A stretch of DNA of 43,338 nt from CAYJPA01 sp964371945 (lineage in GTDB: Bacteria; Chloroflexota; Chloroflexia; Thermomicrobiales; UBA6265). The stretch is from assembly GCA_964371945.1 (NCBI GenBank), contig CAYJPA010000051.1, positions 1-43,338 on the forward strand, read 5' to 3'. The translations under genes were made by a program, and so were the position numbers. A model generated the notes under the pieces. It worked only from the letters and a program-made list of their open reading frames with translations, searched no databases and had not been told where the DNA came from. Positions 7,449 through 15,431 of the stretch are shown here, piece after piece (position 1 is the stretch's first letter; each line of letters opens with the position of its first letter).

Positions 7449-8459
7449 TCAGAACGCAAACGCCACCTTCACAGCCCTATCATGACCCCGCGCCGCCATA
7501 TCGAGCGCCGCCTCATATTCATCCAATCCAAACCGATGCGTGATCAGCTCATCGGCCCGAGACGTCGGATCGCTCAACAGCGCGATCGCCTCATCGAACA
7601 AATCCTCGTCGTTGACCGCACCCAAGATCTCAAGCTCCTTCATCAGAAGACGCGAAAGATCGAGCGCGACCGCTTCATGAATCGGCGCGAACATCACCAG
7701 TCGCCCGCGAGCCCGCAGAAGCTCGAGACCTTGTACCACGGCGGATGGTTGAGGAACGGCCACGATCACCGCATCGAAACCATCGCCGCCTGACCGTTCG
7801 ATCAATTCAGCATTCGACACCAACCGTGTCCCGTTGTTGATCGTCGCCGCGCCACCCGCGAACCCGAGCCGGAAATCGTGCCTGCCCACGATCGTCACCC
7901 GGATAGCCGGATCGCGCGCCGCGATCCTGGCCATCAACAGCCCAAACGGACCATCGCCCAGAATCAACAGCGACTCCCCAGCAACCATTCTGGCACGATG
8001 CACGGCTTCGAGCGAAACGCAGACCGGCTCCGCCAATGCCGCCGACGCGAATCCAACCTCGCCGGGAATTGGTCGCGCTCGATCCGCGCGAACCGTGAAG
8101 AATTCCGCGAAGGTGCCGGGCAGATCGATCCCGAAATGGCTCATCGCAGAGCACAGGTGGGCTAACCCGCGCGTGCACTCCCCGCAGGCTCCGCAGGAAT
8201 GCACCGGGTGGGCGGCGATGCGATCGCCGGCGGCGAAATCGCGAACCTTGGACCCAACCGCTTCCACGGTTCCCGCGGCCTCGTGACCGATGATCACCGG
8301 CAGCGCGATCTGAAACGGGTTCGACTGGATATCGGCCAGATCCGACGTGCAGATCGTGGCCGCGCCAGTGCGAATCAACAATTGACCGGGTCGCGGTTCC
8401 GGCACTGGAGCGCCGCGCAGCTCAAGCTCACCCGGCGCGATGAGATGGAGCGCATTCAT
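7449..8459 (-). CDS. Zinc-dependent alcohol/polyol dehydrogenase (MDR superfamily)
   Basis: 336 residues. The N-terminal GroES-like catalytic domain has CTSDLADI (zinc Cys), GHEAAGTVEAVGSKV and the four-Cys structural zinc lobe HSCGACGECTRGLAHLC. A Rossmann domain follows, though the nucleotide loop is LILGDGPFGLL rather than a strict GxGxxG. The protein resembles sorbitol/threonine-type dehydrogenases that oxidise a secondary alcohol with NAD(P)+. Between the deacetylase and enolase genes, oxidation of a polyol or sugar before dehydration is plausible. Start ATG 8459 has GAGG about 10 nt upstream. Confidence 0.87.
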   Translation of the reverse strand: MNALHLIAPGELELRGAPVPEPRPGQLLIRTGAATICTSDLADIQSNPFQIALPVIIGHEAAGTVEAVGSKVRDFAAGDRIAAHPVHSCGACGECTRGLAHLCSAMSHFGIDLPGTFAEFFTVRADRARPIPGEVGFASAALAEPVCVSLEAVHRARMVAGESLLILGDGPFGLLMARIAARDPAIRVTIVGRHDFRLGFAGGAATINNGTRLVSNAELIERSGGDGFDAVIVAVPQPSAVVQGLELLRARGRLVMFAPIHEAVALDLSRLLMKELEILGAVNDEDLFDEAIALLSDPTSRADELITHRFGLDEYEAALDMAARGHDRAVKVAFAF

Positions 8460-8490
8460 CGCGGCCGGACCCTCACACTCGCCTCATTGC

Positions 8491-9198
8491 CTATGGCAGC
8501 ACATTGAACGGTTTGATCGCTCCTCGCGCGGGCATCGGCACGAAAGCCTCGGCATACTCACAGCCGACTTGCTCACCGCGAAACGCGGCAAGCCTCGAGG
8601 TCAATTCGCCGGGTCCGGAGCCGATCCCCTGCCGAAGCGCCACCTCCTGCGATTGATGCGATGACAGCAACCGGACCTTTTCCGCGTGATAAGCCGAAAT
8701 GTCGACATAGTGCGTCGGCGTAAAAACAAATGGACCATGCGGTTCGACCATGAAGATTGCCGGATGCGACGCCAGCGGCGCCGAATCCGTCGGCACAACC
8801 GGCAGGCATGACAGCATCGCGCAGTGCCGCACCAGCGAACTGACCGTCGTGTGATCCAGGTTGTAGTCCTCGGGTGCGTGCGTGAAGATCAGGTCCGCCC
8901 GCGATGAGCGGATCGCCTCGATCAACTTCAGCCGCACCTCGGCGGTATCGAACAGGAACTCATCCAGCTCGCCGATAGCGATCACCTCGGCCTGGAGCTC
9001 GAAAGCAAGCGCGCGCATTTCGGACTCCCGGATCGAAGCTGCTTCCGCACGGGGAATCGTTGGGTTCTGCACGAATCCGTTGCACCCATCGGTCACGGTC
9101 ACAAAGGTCATCCTGTCGCCACGGTCCCGGCACTTGAGCATTGTTCCGAGACAGCGCATCTCGTCGTCCGCGTGAGCGAGGATCGAGACAACATTCAT
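8491..9198 (-). CDS. PIG-L (LmbE-like) family deacetylase
   Basis: 235 residues. The N terminus MNVVSILAHADDEMRCLGTML carries the AHxDDE zinc and catalytic motif (family AHPDDE). The second zinc motif is FTHAPEDYNLDHTTV. PIG-L enzymes remove N-acetyl groups from GlcNAc-linked substrates, as in mycothiol and bacillithiol routes or chitobiose degradation. It is first in cluster A and faces the IclR gene across 215 bp, so it may start catabolism by unmasking an amine. The substrate is not readable. No signal peptide, so it is cytoplasmic. Confidence 0.87.
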   Translation of the reverse strand: MNVVSILAHADDEMRCLGTMLKCRDRGDRMTFVTVTDGCNGFVQNPTIPRAEAASIRESEMRALAFELQAEVIAIGELDEFLFDTAEVRLKLIEAIRSSRADLIFTHAPEDYNLDHTTVSSLVRHCAMLSCLPVVPTDSAPLASHPAIFMVEPHGPFVFTPTHYVDISAYHAEKVRLLSSHQSQEVALRQGIGSGPGELTSRLAAFRGEQVGCEYAEAFVPMPARGAIKPFNVLP

Positions 9199-9267
9199 CG
9201 CGACTATCTACCCCGTTTTCTCCCCCATCCCATTGTCGCGGAATCGCGCCGCATGAGATAAGGTGGT

Positions 9268-9282
9268 TGAACGGACCGTTCA
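9268..9282. promoter_or_regulatory. Candidate operator in the cluster A divergent intergenic region
   Basis: TGAACGG-A-CCGTTCA is a perfect 7+7 palindrome with a one-base centre. It lies between the divergent deacetylase and IclR genes, where an IclR dimer would bind to control both (inference). Confidence 0.5.
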
Positions 9283-9413
9283 TGATCTGGTGAGACGTGG
9301 TTGATTCATACCCGTGCGGTCACTGATCAATCGGCTCCGACGACGGACCTCCAGACGGTCGCCAGCTGTTCAAATGATGCGAAACGGTAGCGAACGGAGC
9401 TTACCAGGTTCCC

Positions 9414-10262
9414 ATGTCGAACACAACGGTCGATTCAATCCGTAATCTGAACAGTGATGTTGTCGAAAAAGTCGACTCCGTGGTCGAGCAGGCGCGTCTC
9501 GCGTCAGCCGACAAATTGCTGGCAGTGGTCGAGCTTCTGATGCGCTCCAGGGACCCGCTGAGCGCGCGCGCGATCGCGGAATCGGTCGGAATCAACCGTT
9601 CGACCACGCACCGCGCGCTCAATACGCTGATCTATCGTGGTTGGGTCGAGCGTCGACTCGACGCCGCCAACTACCGCCTGAGTGTGAAATTCCTAGCGCT
9701 CTTGCACGTCGCGTCCCAAACCCGCTCGTTTCTGGAGGAGATCCGTCCGACCCTCGAACAGCTCTCGCTCACCTCCCGTGAAACCGTTCACGTTGGCGTG
9801 CTCGACGAGACCGATGTGCTACACGTCGACAAAATCGACAGCCCGGAACGCTTCGGAGTGTCGTCGAAGGTCGGCACCCGCGGTCCTGCCCATACCGCTA
9901 GTCTCGGAAAAGCGTTGCTCGCGGCCTCCTCGGATGAAGCGGTCGAGGAGTACATCGCCCAGGCGGTGGTTCTGGCCGCGGACGACCGCTTGCGAGACCC
10001 GGAAAAGCTCAGAAACGACATTCAGCTGACCCGCGAGCGCGGGTACAGCATCGACAACGAGGAGGACGCGATCGGCGTTCGCTGCCTCGGGGTTGCGGTT
10101 CGCGGCGCCGGCGGCGTGCCGCTCTTCGCCGTCAGTCTCACCGGTCCCGCCCCACGCTTCACCATGGAGCGAGTCGACGCCTGCGTCCCGGGCATGCTTC
10201 AGCTATCGCGGAATCTCTCCGCCGCGCTCGGATGGATTGTCACCACTAATCCCAGAGTGTAG
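9414..10262 (+). CDS. IclR-family transcriptional regulator
   Basis: 282 residues. A short N-terminal extension precedes a winged HTH (LSARAIAESVGINRSTTHRALNTLIYRGWVER, about residues 43-75). The IclR effector domain follows, with ETVHVGVLDETDVLHVDKIDS, GPAHTASLGKALLA and RGYSIDNEEDAIGVRCLGVAV. All are diagnostic. IclR proteins usually control divergent catabolic operons in response to a pathway substrate or product. The neighbour here is the deacetylase-led cluster A, and a perfect palindrome lies in the shared promoter region. Start ATG 9414 follows AGG at a short distance. Confidence 0.92.
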   Translation: MSNTTVDSIRNLNSDVVEKVDSVVEQARLASADKLLAVVELLMRSRDPLSARAIAESVGINRSTTHRALNTLIYRGWVERRLDAANYRLSVKFLALLHVASQTRSFLEEIRPTLEQLSLTSRETVHVGVLDETDVLHVDKIDSPERFGVSSKVGTRGPAHTASLGKALLAASSDEAVEEYIAQAVVLAADDRLRDPEKLRNDIQLTRERGYSIDNEEDAIGVRCLGVAVRGAGGVPLFAVSLTGPAPRFTMERVDACVPGMLQLSRNLSAALGWIVTTNPRV

Positions 10263-10784
10263 CGTCTAGGTCCCAGGCGATGGGTTTCAACCCTGTCCAG
10301 CCAGGACGATCGCATCTAAATCTGCTCAAAACTAGCAAAAGTGACAACCGTGGGCGATCGTTTCACGCGGACGCGTTGATACTCTGCGAAAGCGACGTGC
10401 AAATGCCCGACATTTAGCGTTTAGCTCGCTATTCAGTCAATCTCGGATCATGGATTCTGTTCGTTTCGTTGGAAAATCGGCCTGAGAAGACTAATTCGAC
10501 AACCCAAATCAATCATCGACTTTCCATAACTAGATGCGATAGCCTTGCAGGCCGACCATATCATTCGACCGTCTAGGCACCGCTACCATCAATTCGAGCA
10601 ATTGAAAGGTCTCCTCCTGAGTCTACATCTGGCTTACCTAATTCGCTTACGCAACGACCACCGATAGCAAGACGGAACTCTTGGTTACTGTATCCGCTGC
10701 TCAGCTGCAATTGGTTTTGGTGTATTGTGTCTTTGCTCAAACGCATCGATGTTTTGTCTCTGTTTGGCAAAGGAGTCTGGAGCA
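10263..10784. other. Gene-free, AT-richer stretch
   Basis: I see no convincing coding frame, tRNA or repeat. Base composition drops after the IclR stop and stays low through the HD gene, so 10263 may mark the left edge of an inserted segment. Confidence 0.4.
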
Positions 10785-12686
10785 GTGGTTAAGCTACTCA
10801 AGGCCGGTACAATCGCTGATCCTGTACATCGCAGCATCATCTTCACAATGATCGAGCGTGAACTCGTTGACCACTACGCCACTCAGCGCCTTCGTAATGT
10901 GTCACAAACCGGGCTGGGTCACCTGGTATATCCCGAGCTCCGGAGTTCACGTTTCACGCACTGTCTAGGCGCCATGCATCTGTCATCGCTTTTCTTGGCC
11001 TCCTGCCTTCGCAATTCGGAACCTGAGGCGGTTGCTATGCTGCTGGAAGGCATCATGCATGCAGTAGATCAGCATTTCACACGGCATAGTCAGTTTGCCA
11101 CGCCCGCTACGCTGAGCGAAATCGATGACCGACTATTGGGACTGCAAGCGCATGTGTGGTGTCCTGTTGACATTCATGCCAGCCACGACAGGAGTGGCGA
11201 CTCACTCGACGAGGACGATCCCGCTTTGCAACCTAGGCGCGTTCGACGGGCTGTTGCGATAGTTGAACAAGCACTAAGATTGACATCGCTCTTCCACGAT
11301 TTGGGACATCTGCCGTTTTCACATGATTTCGAGTTTGCACTTGACGAACTGCTGAGATCTGAACTTCAGGATCCAGTTGCCGCGCGCATCAAAGATCTCT
11401 TCGCAAGCCTCCAAAGCATCGAGGCCGACCGTTTCCACGAGGTCATTGGTCCCGAACTCGCCCACCTTATTCTGCGAGATGTACTTGCTCGCCATGACGG
11501 CAGCCCTGAAGGCGACTTCTTCATGGCCATGTTCGATTTGGCACTCGATATTTGGTCGGCTGATGATCCTTACGTCTTGGCCAGGGATCCCGACACCGAA
11601 AAGACGAAGCGAGCCGCTGTATTGTCGTTCCTCAAAAGCATTGTCAGTGGCCAACTCGATGTCGACCGATGCGACTACATCCTCAGAGACGGTCGCAACT
11701 ATGGATTCGACTTTGCCTCATTCAACCTTTCCCACCTTCTTGGGGAGTTGATCGCCGTTGAAAAAGATAGTACACTTGTTCTGTCCGTACGCTCGAAGGG
11801 CATCAGCTCGCTCGATACGTTCGTGCAATCTCGGTATCGTTCGTATCAGTTTGGAGTCCTGCACCACAAGACTTCTCAAGTGGCAGCCGCGCTTCAGTAC
11901 GCGATCCGGGACACCATTTCAGAATCTGAACTGCGAGGCCGCAAGCGGGGCGAGGAGGTGACGCAGTTTGTGGACGACTTAAAATGGCTCATACAGTACG
12001 GGGCAAGGCGAGATAGGCATAAAGGCGCATTGACGACTGGGCCTAACAGCGAGCAGGATCGATTAAGGCGCTTTGCCACTTACGACGACTATTGGTTCAT
12101 CGAGTTGATGCGGGCCAACTGCAGGCCGGAGTCGAGTGATCCTTGGATGAATCTCGTGTTGTATCGCAGCCCTGGGCCCAGAAGCCTCTGGAAAAGAATC
12201 GACGACTTCGAGTTCGTTCTCAGATCTGCCCACGCGGGAGTGGGTCGTTCGGACGACTGCGATCTTGAGTTCTCAAGTACGATACCCGTAACGGTCCGTG
12301 AATGGAACAAACGGCTGCCTGACCTGAAGTCGCGGCTTCCGGAATCCGAGAATCTGGATAGTCCGGCGACTCTTTGGCAAAATGCCGTTAAATCCCTTCG
12401 CGACGGCCACAACGTCTTGGTCTTGAATAAGGGAGTCAAAGCTTTCAAGCTCGATGCCCGGAATGAGTGCATCGGTTTTGACGTACTCGCATCGTCAGGC
12501 GAAGTATTGCCGCTGACTTCGATATCGCCGTTGGCGCGGTCTTTGCGTGATGCTTGGAAGGAGGATCTCCAGGTTCAGGCATTTGTCCGTGACTCACCGC
12601 CCTCAGACGAAGAGAATCTTCGGATCGCCGCGTTTGTGGTGCACGTCCTGTGGGCCGCCATGTCAACAGAGGGAGAGACATCGTGA
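10785..12686 (+). CDS. Large HD-domain phosphohydrolase (dNTPase/SAMHD1-like core)
   Basis: 633 residues. The core matches the COG1078-type HD family: DPVHRSIIFTMIERELVDH..QRLRNVSQTGLGHLVYPE, then RFTHCLGAMHL (first His about 59), SLFHDLGHLPFSH (HD about 171-172) and DVDRCDYILRD (distal Asp about 297). All four metal-binding positions are present, so it should hydrolyse phosphoester or nucleotide substrates. Two things are unusual: about 90 extra residues between the first His and the HD pair, and about 300 C-terminal residues of unknown type. GTG 10785 was chosen because AAAGGAG lies 9 nt upstream; ATG 10749 lacks a site. The gene ends in a GTGA overlap with a small partner gene. Confidence 0.8.
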   Translation: MVKLLKAGTIADPVHRSIIFTMIERELVDHYATQRLRNVSQTGLGHLVYPELRSSRFTHCLGAMHLSSLFLASCLRNSEPEAVAMLLEGIMHAVDQHFTRHSQFATPATLSEIDDRLLGLQAHVWCPVDIHASHDRSGDSLDEDDPALQPRRVRRAVAIVEQALRLTSLFHDLGHLPFSHDFEFALDELLRSELQDPVAARIKDLFASLQSIEADRFHEVIGPELAHLILRDVLARHDGSPEGDFFMAMFDLALDIWSADDPYVLARDPDTEKTKRAAVLSFLKSIVSGQLDVDRCDYILRDGRNYGFDFASFNLSHLLGELIAVEKDSTLVLSVRSKGISSLDTFVQSRYRSYQFGVLHHKTSQVAAALQYAIRDTISESELRGRKRGEEVTQFVDDLKWLIQYGARRDRHKGALTTGPNSEQDRLRRFATYDDYWFIELMRANCRPESSDPWMNLVLYRSPGPRSLWKRIDDFEFVLRSAHAGVGRSDDCDLEFSSTIPVTVREWNKRLPDLKSRLPESENLDSPATLWQNAVKSLRDGHNVLVLNKGVKAFKLDARNECIGFDVLASSGEVLPLTSISPLARSLRDAWKEDLQVQAFVRDSPPSDEENLRIAAFVVHVLWAAMSTEGETS

Positions 12687-12886
12687 CAGCAGAAGCCTTC
12701 TTTCGGTTACTTCAGGGCGCCTATTCTAGTTTTGCTGAATTGCGAGCACGCGCTAACAAACTCGCCTTGGAACACTATGAGGCGTTCCCGCTTCGGTTCG
12801 ACATGCAGGAGTTCCTAGATTGGGCATACTACGTTAAGCAATGGATTATTCGCACAGACACGGAACTGACGGTACTAGTGCAGTAG
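12683..12886 (+). CDS. Small helical protein coupled to the HD phosphohydrolase
   Basis: 67 residues, not recognised. The GTG start at 12683 shares GTGA with the stop of the HD gene, which strongly suggests co-expression and perhaps a complex. The sequence looks all-alpha and aromatic-rich (AEAFFRLLQGAYSSFAELRA, then MQEFLDWAYYVKQWIIRTD), with no signal peptide or obvious membrane span. Possible roles are an inhibitor, a sensor subunit or an antitoxin-like partner of the nucleotide hydrolase; none is proven. Confidence 0.6.
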   Translation: MTAEAFFRLLQGAYSSFAELRARANKLALEHYEAFPLRFDMQEFLDWAYYVKQWIIRTDTELTVLVQ

Positions 12887-13151
12887 GTTCGCCTACCGAG
12901 AATTCTCTCCCGAATTAGCTTGGAAACTGGGCGCTCGCTACCGGTAATCGGGCCAGACGTCGTTGATAACGGCTGGCAGTATCTAGGCCATCCTTAGTTG
13001 TGCAACAATCTTCATAGGAGTCAGGCAATCTAGTATTGCGACCCTGACAAGTTCGTTCAGAATTCTTCCGAGTTTCGTCCAGTCCATGGCGGAGATCGAA
13101 TGGCCTTACCCGCAAAGACCTCGATGACGACGATTGCATCTGTTTGGTATT

Positions 13152-14054
13152 TTACGAAGAGACAATGCAGCGCTTCGGCACCATGCACCGCATCGAATAG
13201 AGCCCGACCTGCGATTGCCCCGGACGCGCGTGACCGGCCGTCCCGATCACCGCGTACGCTTCCTGATTGCTCATCCCGGTTCGCTCCACCACCCACAGAA
13301 TCAAATCGCGCAGCGCATAAGAGAGCGCATCTTCGAGCGGCCGGCCGACCGCCACCGTCACCAGCGAATCCGGCGTTTCAATCCGCGGCCACCCCATCAC
13401 CGGACTCCGGCCTTTGATCACCTCGCAGCTCAGGGTGATATCGCTCCGGATCTCGACACTGGCCAGCTCGCCGTCGCTCTGGATCGCGTGGCAATCGCCG
13501 AGCGAGAGCAATGCCCCTTCGACCGCGACCGGCAGAAAAATCGTGTTGCCGGCGCACACCTCCTCGGCATCGATGTTTCCACCATGCCGTCCCATCCCGC
13601 CCGAAAGAATCGCCTCCATCGCCGGCGCGGTCCCGATCGTGCCGATCATCGGCCGCACCGGCACCTTCACCTCCCTCGGAAGATGGACAAACCCCTCGCG
13701 GATTTCGACCAGCAGCGTGTCCGGCTCATCGAACAAATCCTCGAGGTGGAACAGAAACGGCCAGATCGGAATCCAGCCCAGGGTGTCGCAGGTCTGGGAA
13801 TGAATCGTGACCGCGAGCGTATCTCCCGGCTCGGCATCCTCGACATAGATCGGACCTGTTACTGGATTGCCGTACCATCCTCGCTTCTTCATCTCGATCA
13901 GGTACTCGGGGGTGGTCGTTTCCGGTGTGCGATTCCGTCCGCCACGGGCATCCTCGGTCTCGGCCAAAAACACCTCGCCCGCTTGCACACGCGCGACCGG
14001 CGGAATCCGGCGGTCGAACACAACCTGGAGTTGATCGCGAGTGATCCGCTGCAT
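13152..14054 (-). CDS. Acetamidase/formamidase-family amidohydrolase
   Basis: 300 residues of the FmdA/AmdA family, which releases ammonia from short amides. Family blocks are GNPVTGPIYVEDAEPGDTLAVTI, GGMGRHGGNIDAEEV and LSLGDCHAIQSDGE (the metal-binding GDxHAxQGDGE motif, with Ser for Gly). Start ATG 14054 has AAAGG about 10 nt upstream. It faces the first enolase gene of cluster B across 61 bp, so the two probably share a control region. In this cluster it would remove an amide or formamide nitrogen (inference). Length is close to family norm and no signal peptide is present. Confidence 0.87.
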   Translation of the reverse strand: MQRITRDQLQVVFDRRIPPVARVQAGEVFLAETEDARGGRNRTPETTTPEYLIEMKKRGWYGNPVTGPIYVEDAEPGDTLAVTIHSQTCDTLGWIPIWPFLFHLEDLFDEPDTLLVEIREGFVHLPREVKVPVRPMIGTIGTAPAMEAILSGGMGRHGGNIDAEEVCAGNTIFLPVAVEGALLSLGDCHAIQSDGELASVEIRSDITLSCEVIKGRSPVMGWPRIETPDSLVTVAVGRPLEDALSYALRDLILWVVERTGMSNQEAYAVIGTAGHARPGQSQVGLYSMRCMVPKRCIVSS

Positions 14055-14115
14055 GTGCTCTCAACCTTTGCTAGCATCCGGCGACGAACCGGCACGACGA
14101 ACGCGGGAGATTTAC

Positions 14116-15231
14116 GTGAAGATCGCACAGATCGAGGTCATTCCGATCCGGGCTCCCCGCAAAGAGATCGTCCGCGCGGGAACGGGCGCTAATCCGATCA
14201 CCCACTCTGAGTTCGGCATTATCCGGATTTTGACCAGTGACGGCATCGAGGGCATCGGCGAGATTTCGATCACCTCGCCCCGGATCGGTTTCTCCCTCTG
14301 CCACGCCGCCAAAACGCTGGTCGCGCCGTCGCTGCTCGGCTCCAATCCGATGGCGCTGCCGGTCGTCTTGGGCATCATCGACCGCACCCTGAACGGCGAG
14401 CTGAGCGCTCCCTACATCCGTGCCGCCTTCGAAATGGCGCTGCTTGATATCCAGGGCAAGGCGCTGAACGCGCCCGTGTACCAGCTTCTCGGCGGCATGG
14501 CGCGCTCGAACGTGCCCCTCGCCTGGGCGATCTACCAAAAATCCCCGGCGGAAATGGCCGTCGACGCCCAAAACGCGATCGCGTCCGGCTTCAAAGCAAT
14601 CAAGCTCAAGGTCGGACGCGCACTCGAGGACGATCTCGCTGCAATGCGGGCCGTTTCAGACGCGGTTGGCGACTCCGTCCCGATCCGGCTCGACGCCAAT
14701 ATGGCCTACCGCACGATCCCCGAAGCGGTCGCCGCGATCGATGCCTTCGCCGCCGTCGCCTCCATCGCCTGGGTCGAGCAGCCGCTCAGCAAGGCCAATC
14801 TGGATGGACTGCGCCTGCTCCGCCAACGCTGTTCGGCGCCGATCATGGCCGACGAGAGCCTGCAATGCCTACGCGACGCCTATGACGTCGCGCGAGCCGA
14901 GGCCGCGGACGTCTTCAACGTCTACATCTCGGAAGCGGGCGGCATCCTGGCCGCGAAACAGATCTTCGACTTCGCGGCCACGCTCGATATCCCCTGCATC
15001 ATCGGCAGCCAGGCCGAGCTCGGCATCGGCACCGCCGCCGCCGCGCACCTCGGCGTCGCGGTGACCGATCTTCCTTATGCCTGCGAAACATTCGGCACCC
15101 TTCGCTACGAACGCGACATCGTTACCCCGACGCCACCGATCGAGCACGGCGCGCTCTTCCCACCCACCGGCCCAGGACTCGGCGTCACACTCGATTGGGA
15201 CGCTGTCAACACCTGGCGGGCTGAGATCTGA
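14116..15231 (+). CDS. Enolase-superfamily enzyme, muconate-lactonizing-like (cluster B, first copy)
   Basis: 371 residues from GTG 14116, with GGGAG 6 nt upstream. Capping domain, then a TIM barrel with IKLKVG (KxK), RLDANMAY (Asp), AWVEQPL (Glu) and IMADESL (Asp). The second base, usually Lys in an NIKxxKxGG strand, is Tyr or Ser here (FNVYISEAGGI). A His-type base is not evident either. The ligand triad is intact, so it should still form an enediolate. It may be an epimerase or dehydratase relying on the KxK side alone. First plus-strand gene of cluster B. Confidence 0.82.
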   Translation: MKIAQIEVIPIRAPRKEIVRAGTGANPITHSEFGIIRILTSDGIEGIGEISITSPRIGFSLCHAAKTLVAPSLLGSNPMALPVVLGIIDRTLNGELSAPYIRAAFEMALLDIQGKALNAPVYQLLGGMARSNVPLAWAIYQKSPAEMAVDAQNAIASGFKAIKLKVGRALEDDLAAMRAVSDAVGDSVPIRLDANMAYRTIPEAVAAIDAFAAVASIAWVEQPLSKANLDGLRLLRQRCSAPIMADESLQCLRDAYDVARAEAADVFNVYISEAGGILAAKQIFDFAATLDIPCIIGSQAELGIGTAAAAHLGVAVTDLPYACETFGTLRYERDIVTPTPPIEHGALFPPTGPGLGVTLDWDAVNTWRAEI

Positions 15232-15250
15232 AACAACTTCCCACGGTTTC

Positions 15251-15262
15251 TTTGTGCACAAA
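15251..15262. promoter_or_regulatory. Palindromic operator candidate before the sugar transporter
   Basis: TTTGTGCACAAA is a perfect 12-bp palindrome 4 bp before a consensus -35 box. Its form resembles GntR or LacI-type operators. No such regulator is encoded in the window. Confidence 0.4.
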
Positions 15263-15266
15263 CCAC

Positions 15267-15295
15267 TTGACAGTTTTCCCGAATCCCGGTAATCC
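15267..15295 (+). promoter_or_regulatory. Possible promoter for the transporter operon
   Basis: A perfect TTGACA (15267-15272) is followed after 17 bp by TAATCC, a poor -10 box. The 200-bp gap to the next gene favours an internal promoter here, but the -10 assignment is weak. Confidence 0.35.
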
Positions 15296-15431
15296 TGTAA
15301 ACAAGCAAGCGCGCACAATCGACAAGTTTTCGTGTCCACACCCGGTGGCGGTCGTTCGTGGTCCCATTTGGGGCCTTTTCGACACTCGTAGGCGACGACC
15401 CGCGTCGCCCAACTCAAGGAGGAGTGGTCTG

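Noticed and set aside
10263..10784. RNA gene or riboswitch upstream of the HD gene
   Set aside because: No cloverleaf, conserved box or strong hairpin could be found by eye.
12915..13139. Minus-strand 74-residue ORF after the HD module
   Set aside because: Arg/Ser-rich, no start site support, and not coupled to either neighbour.
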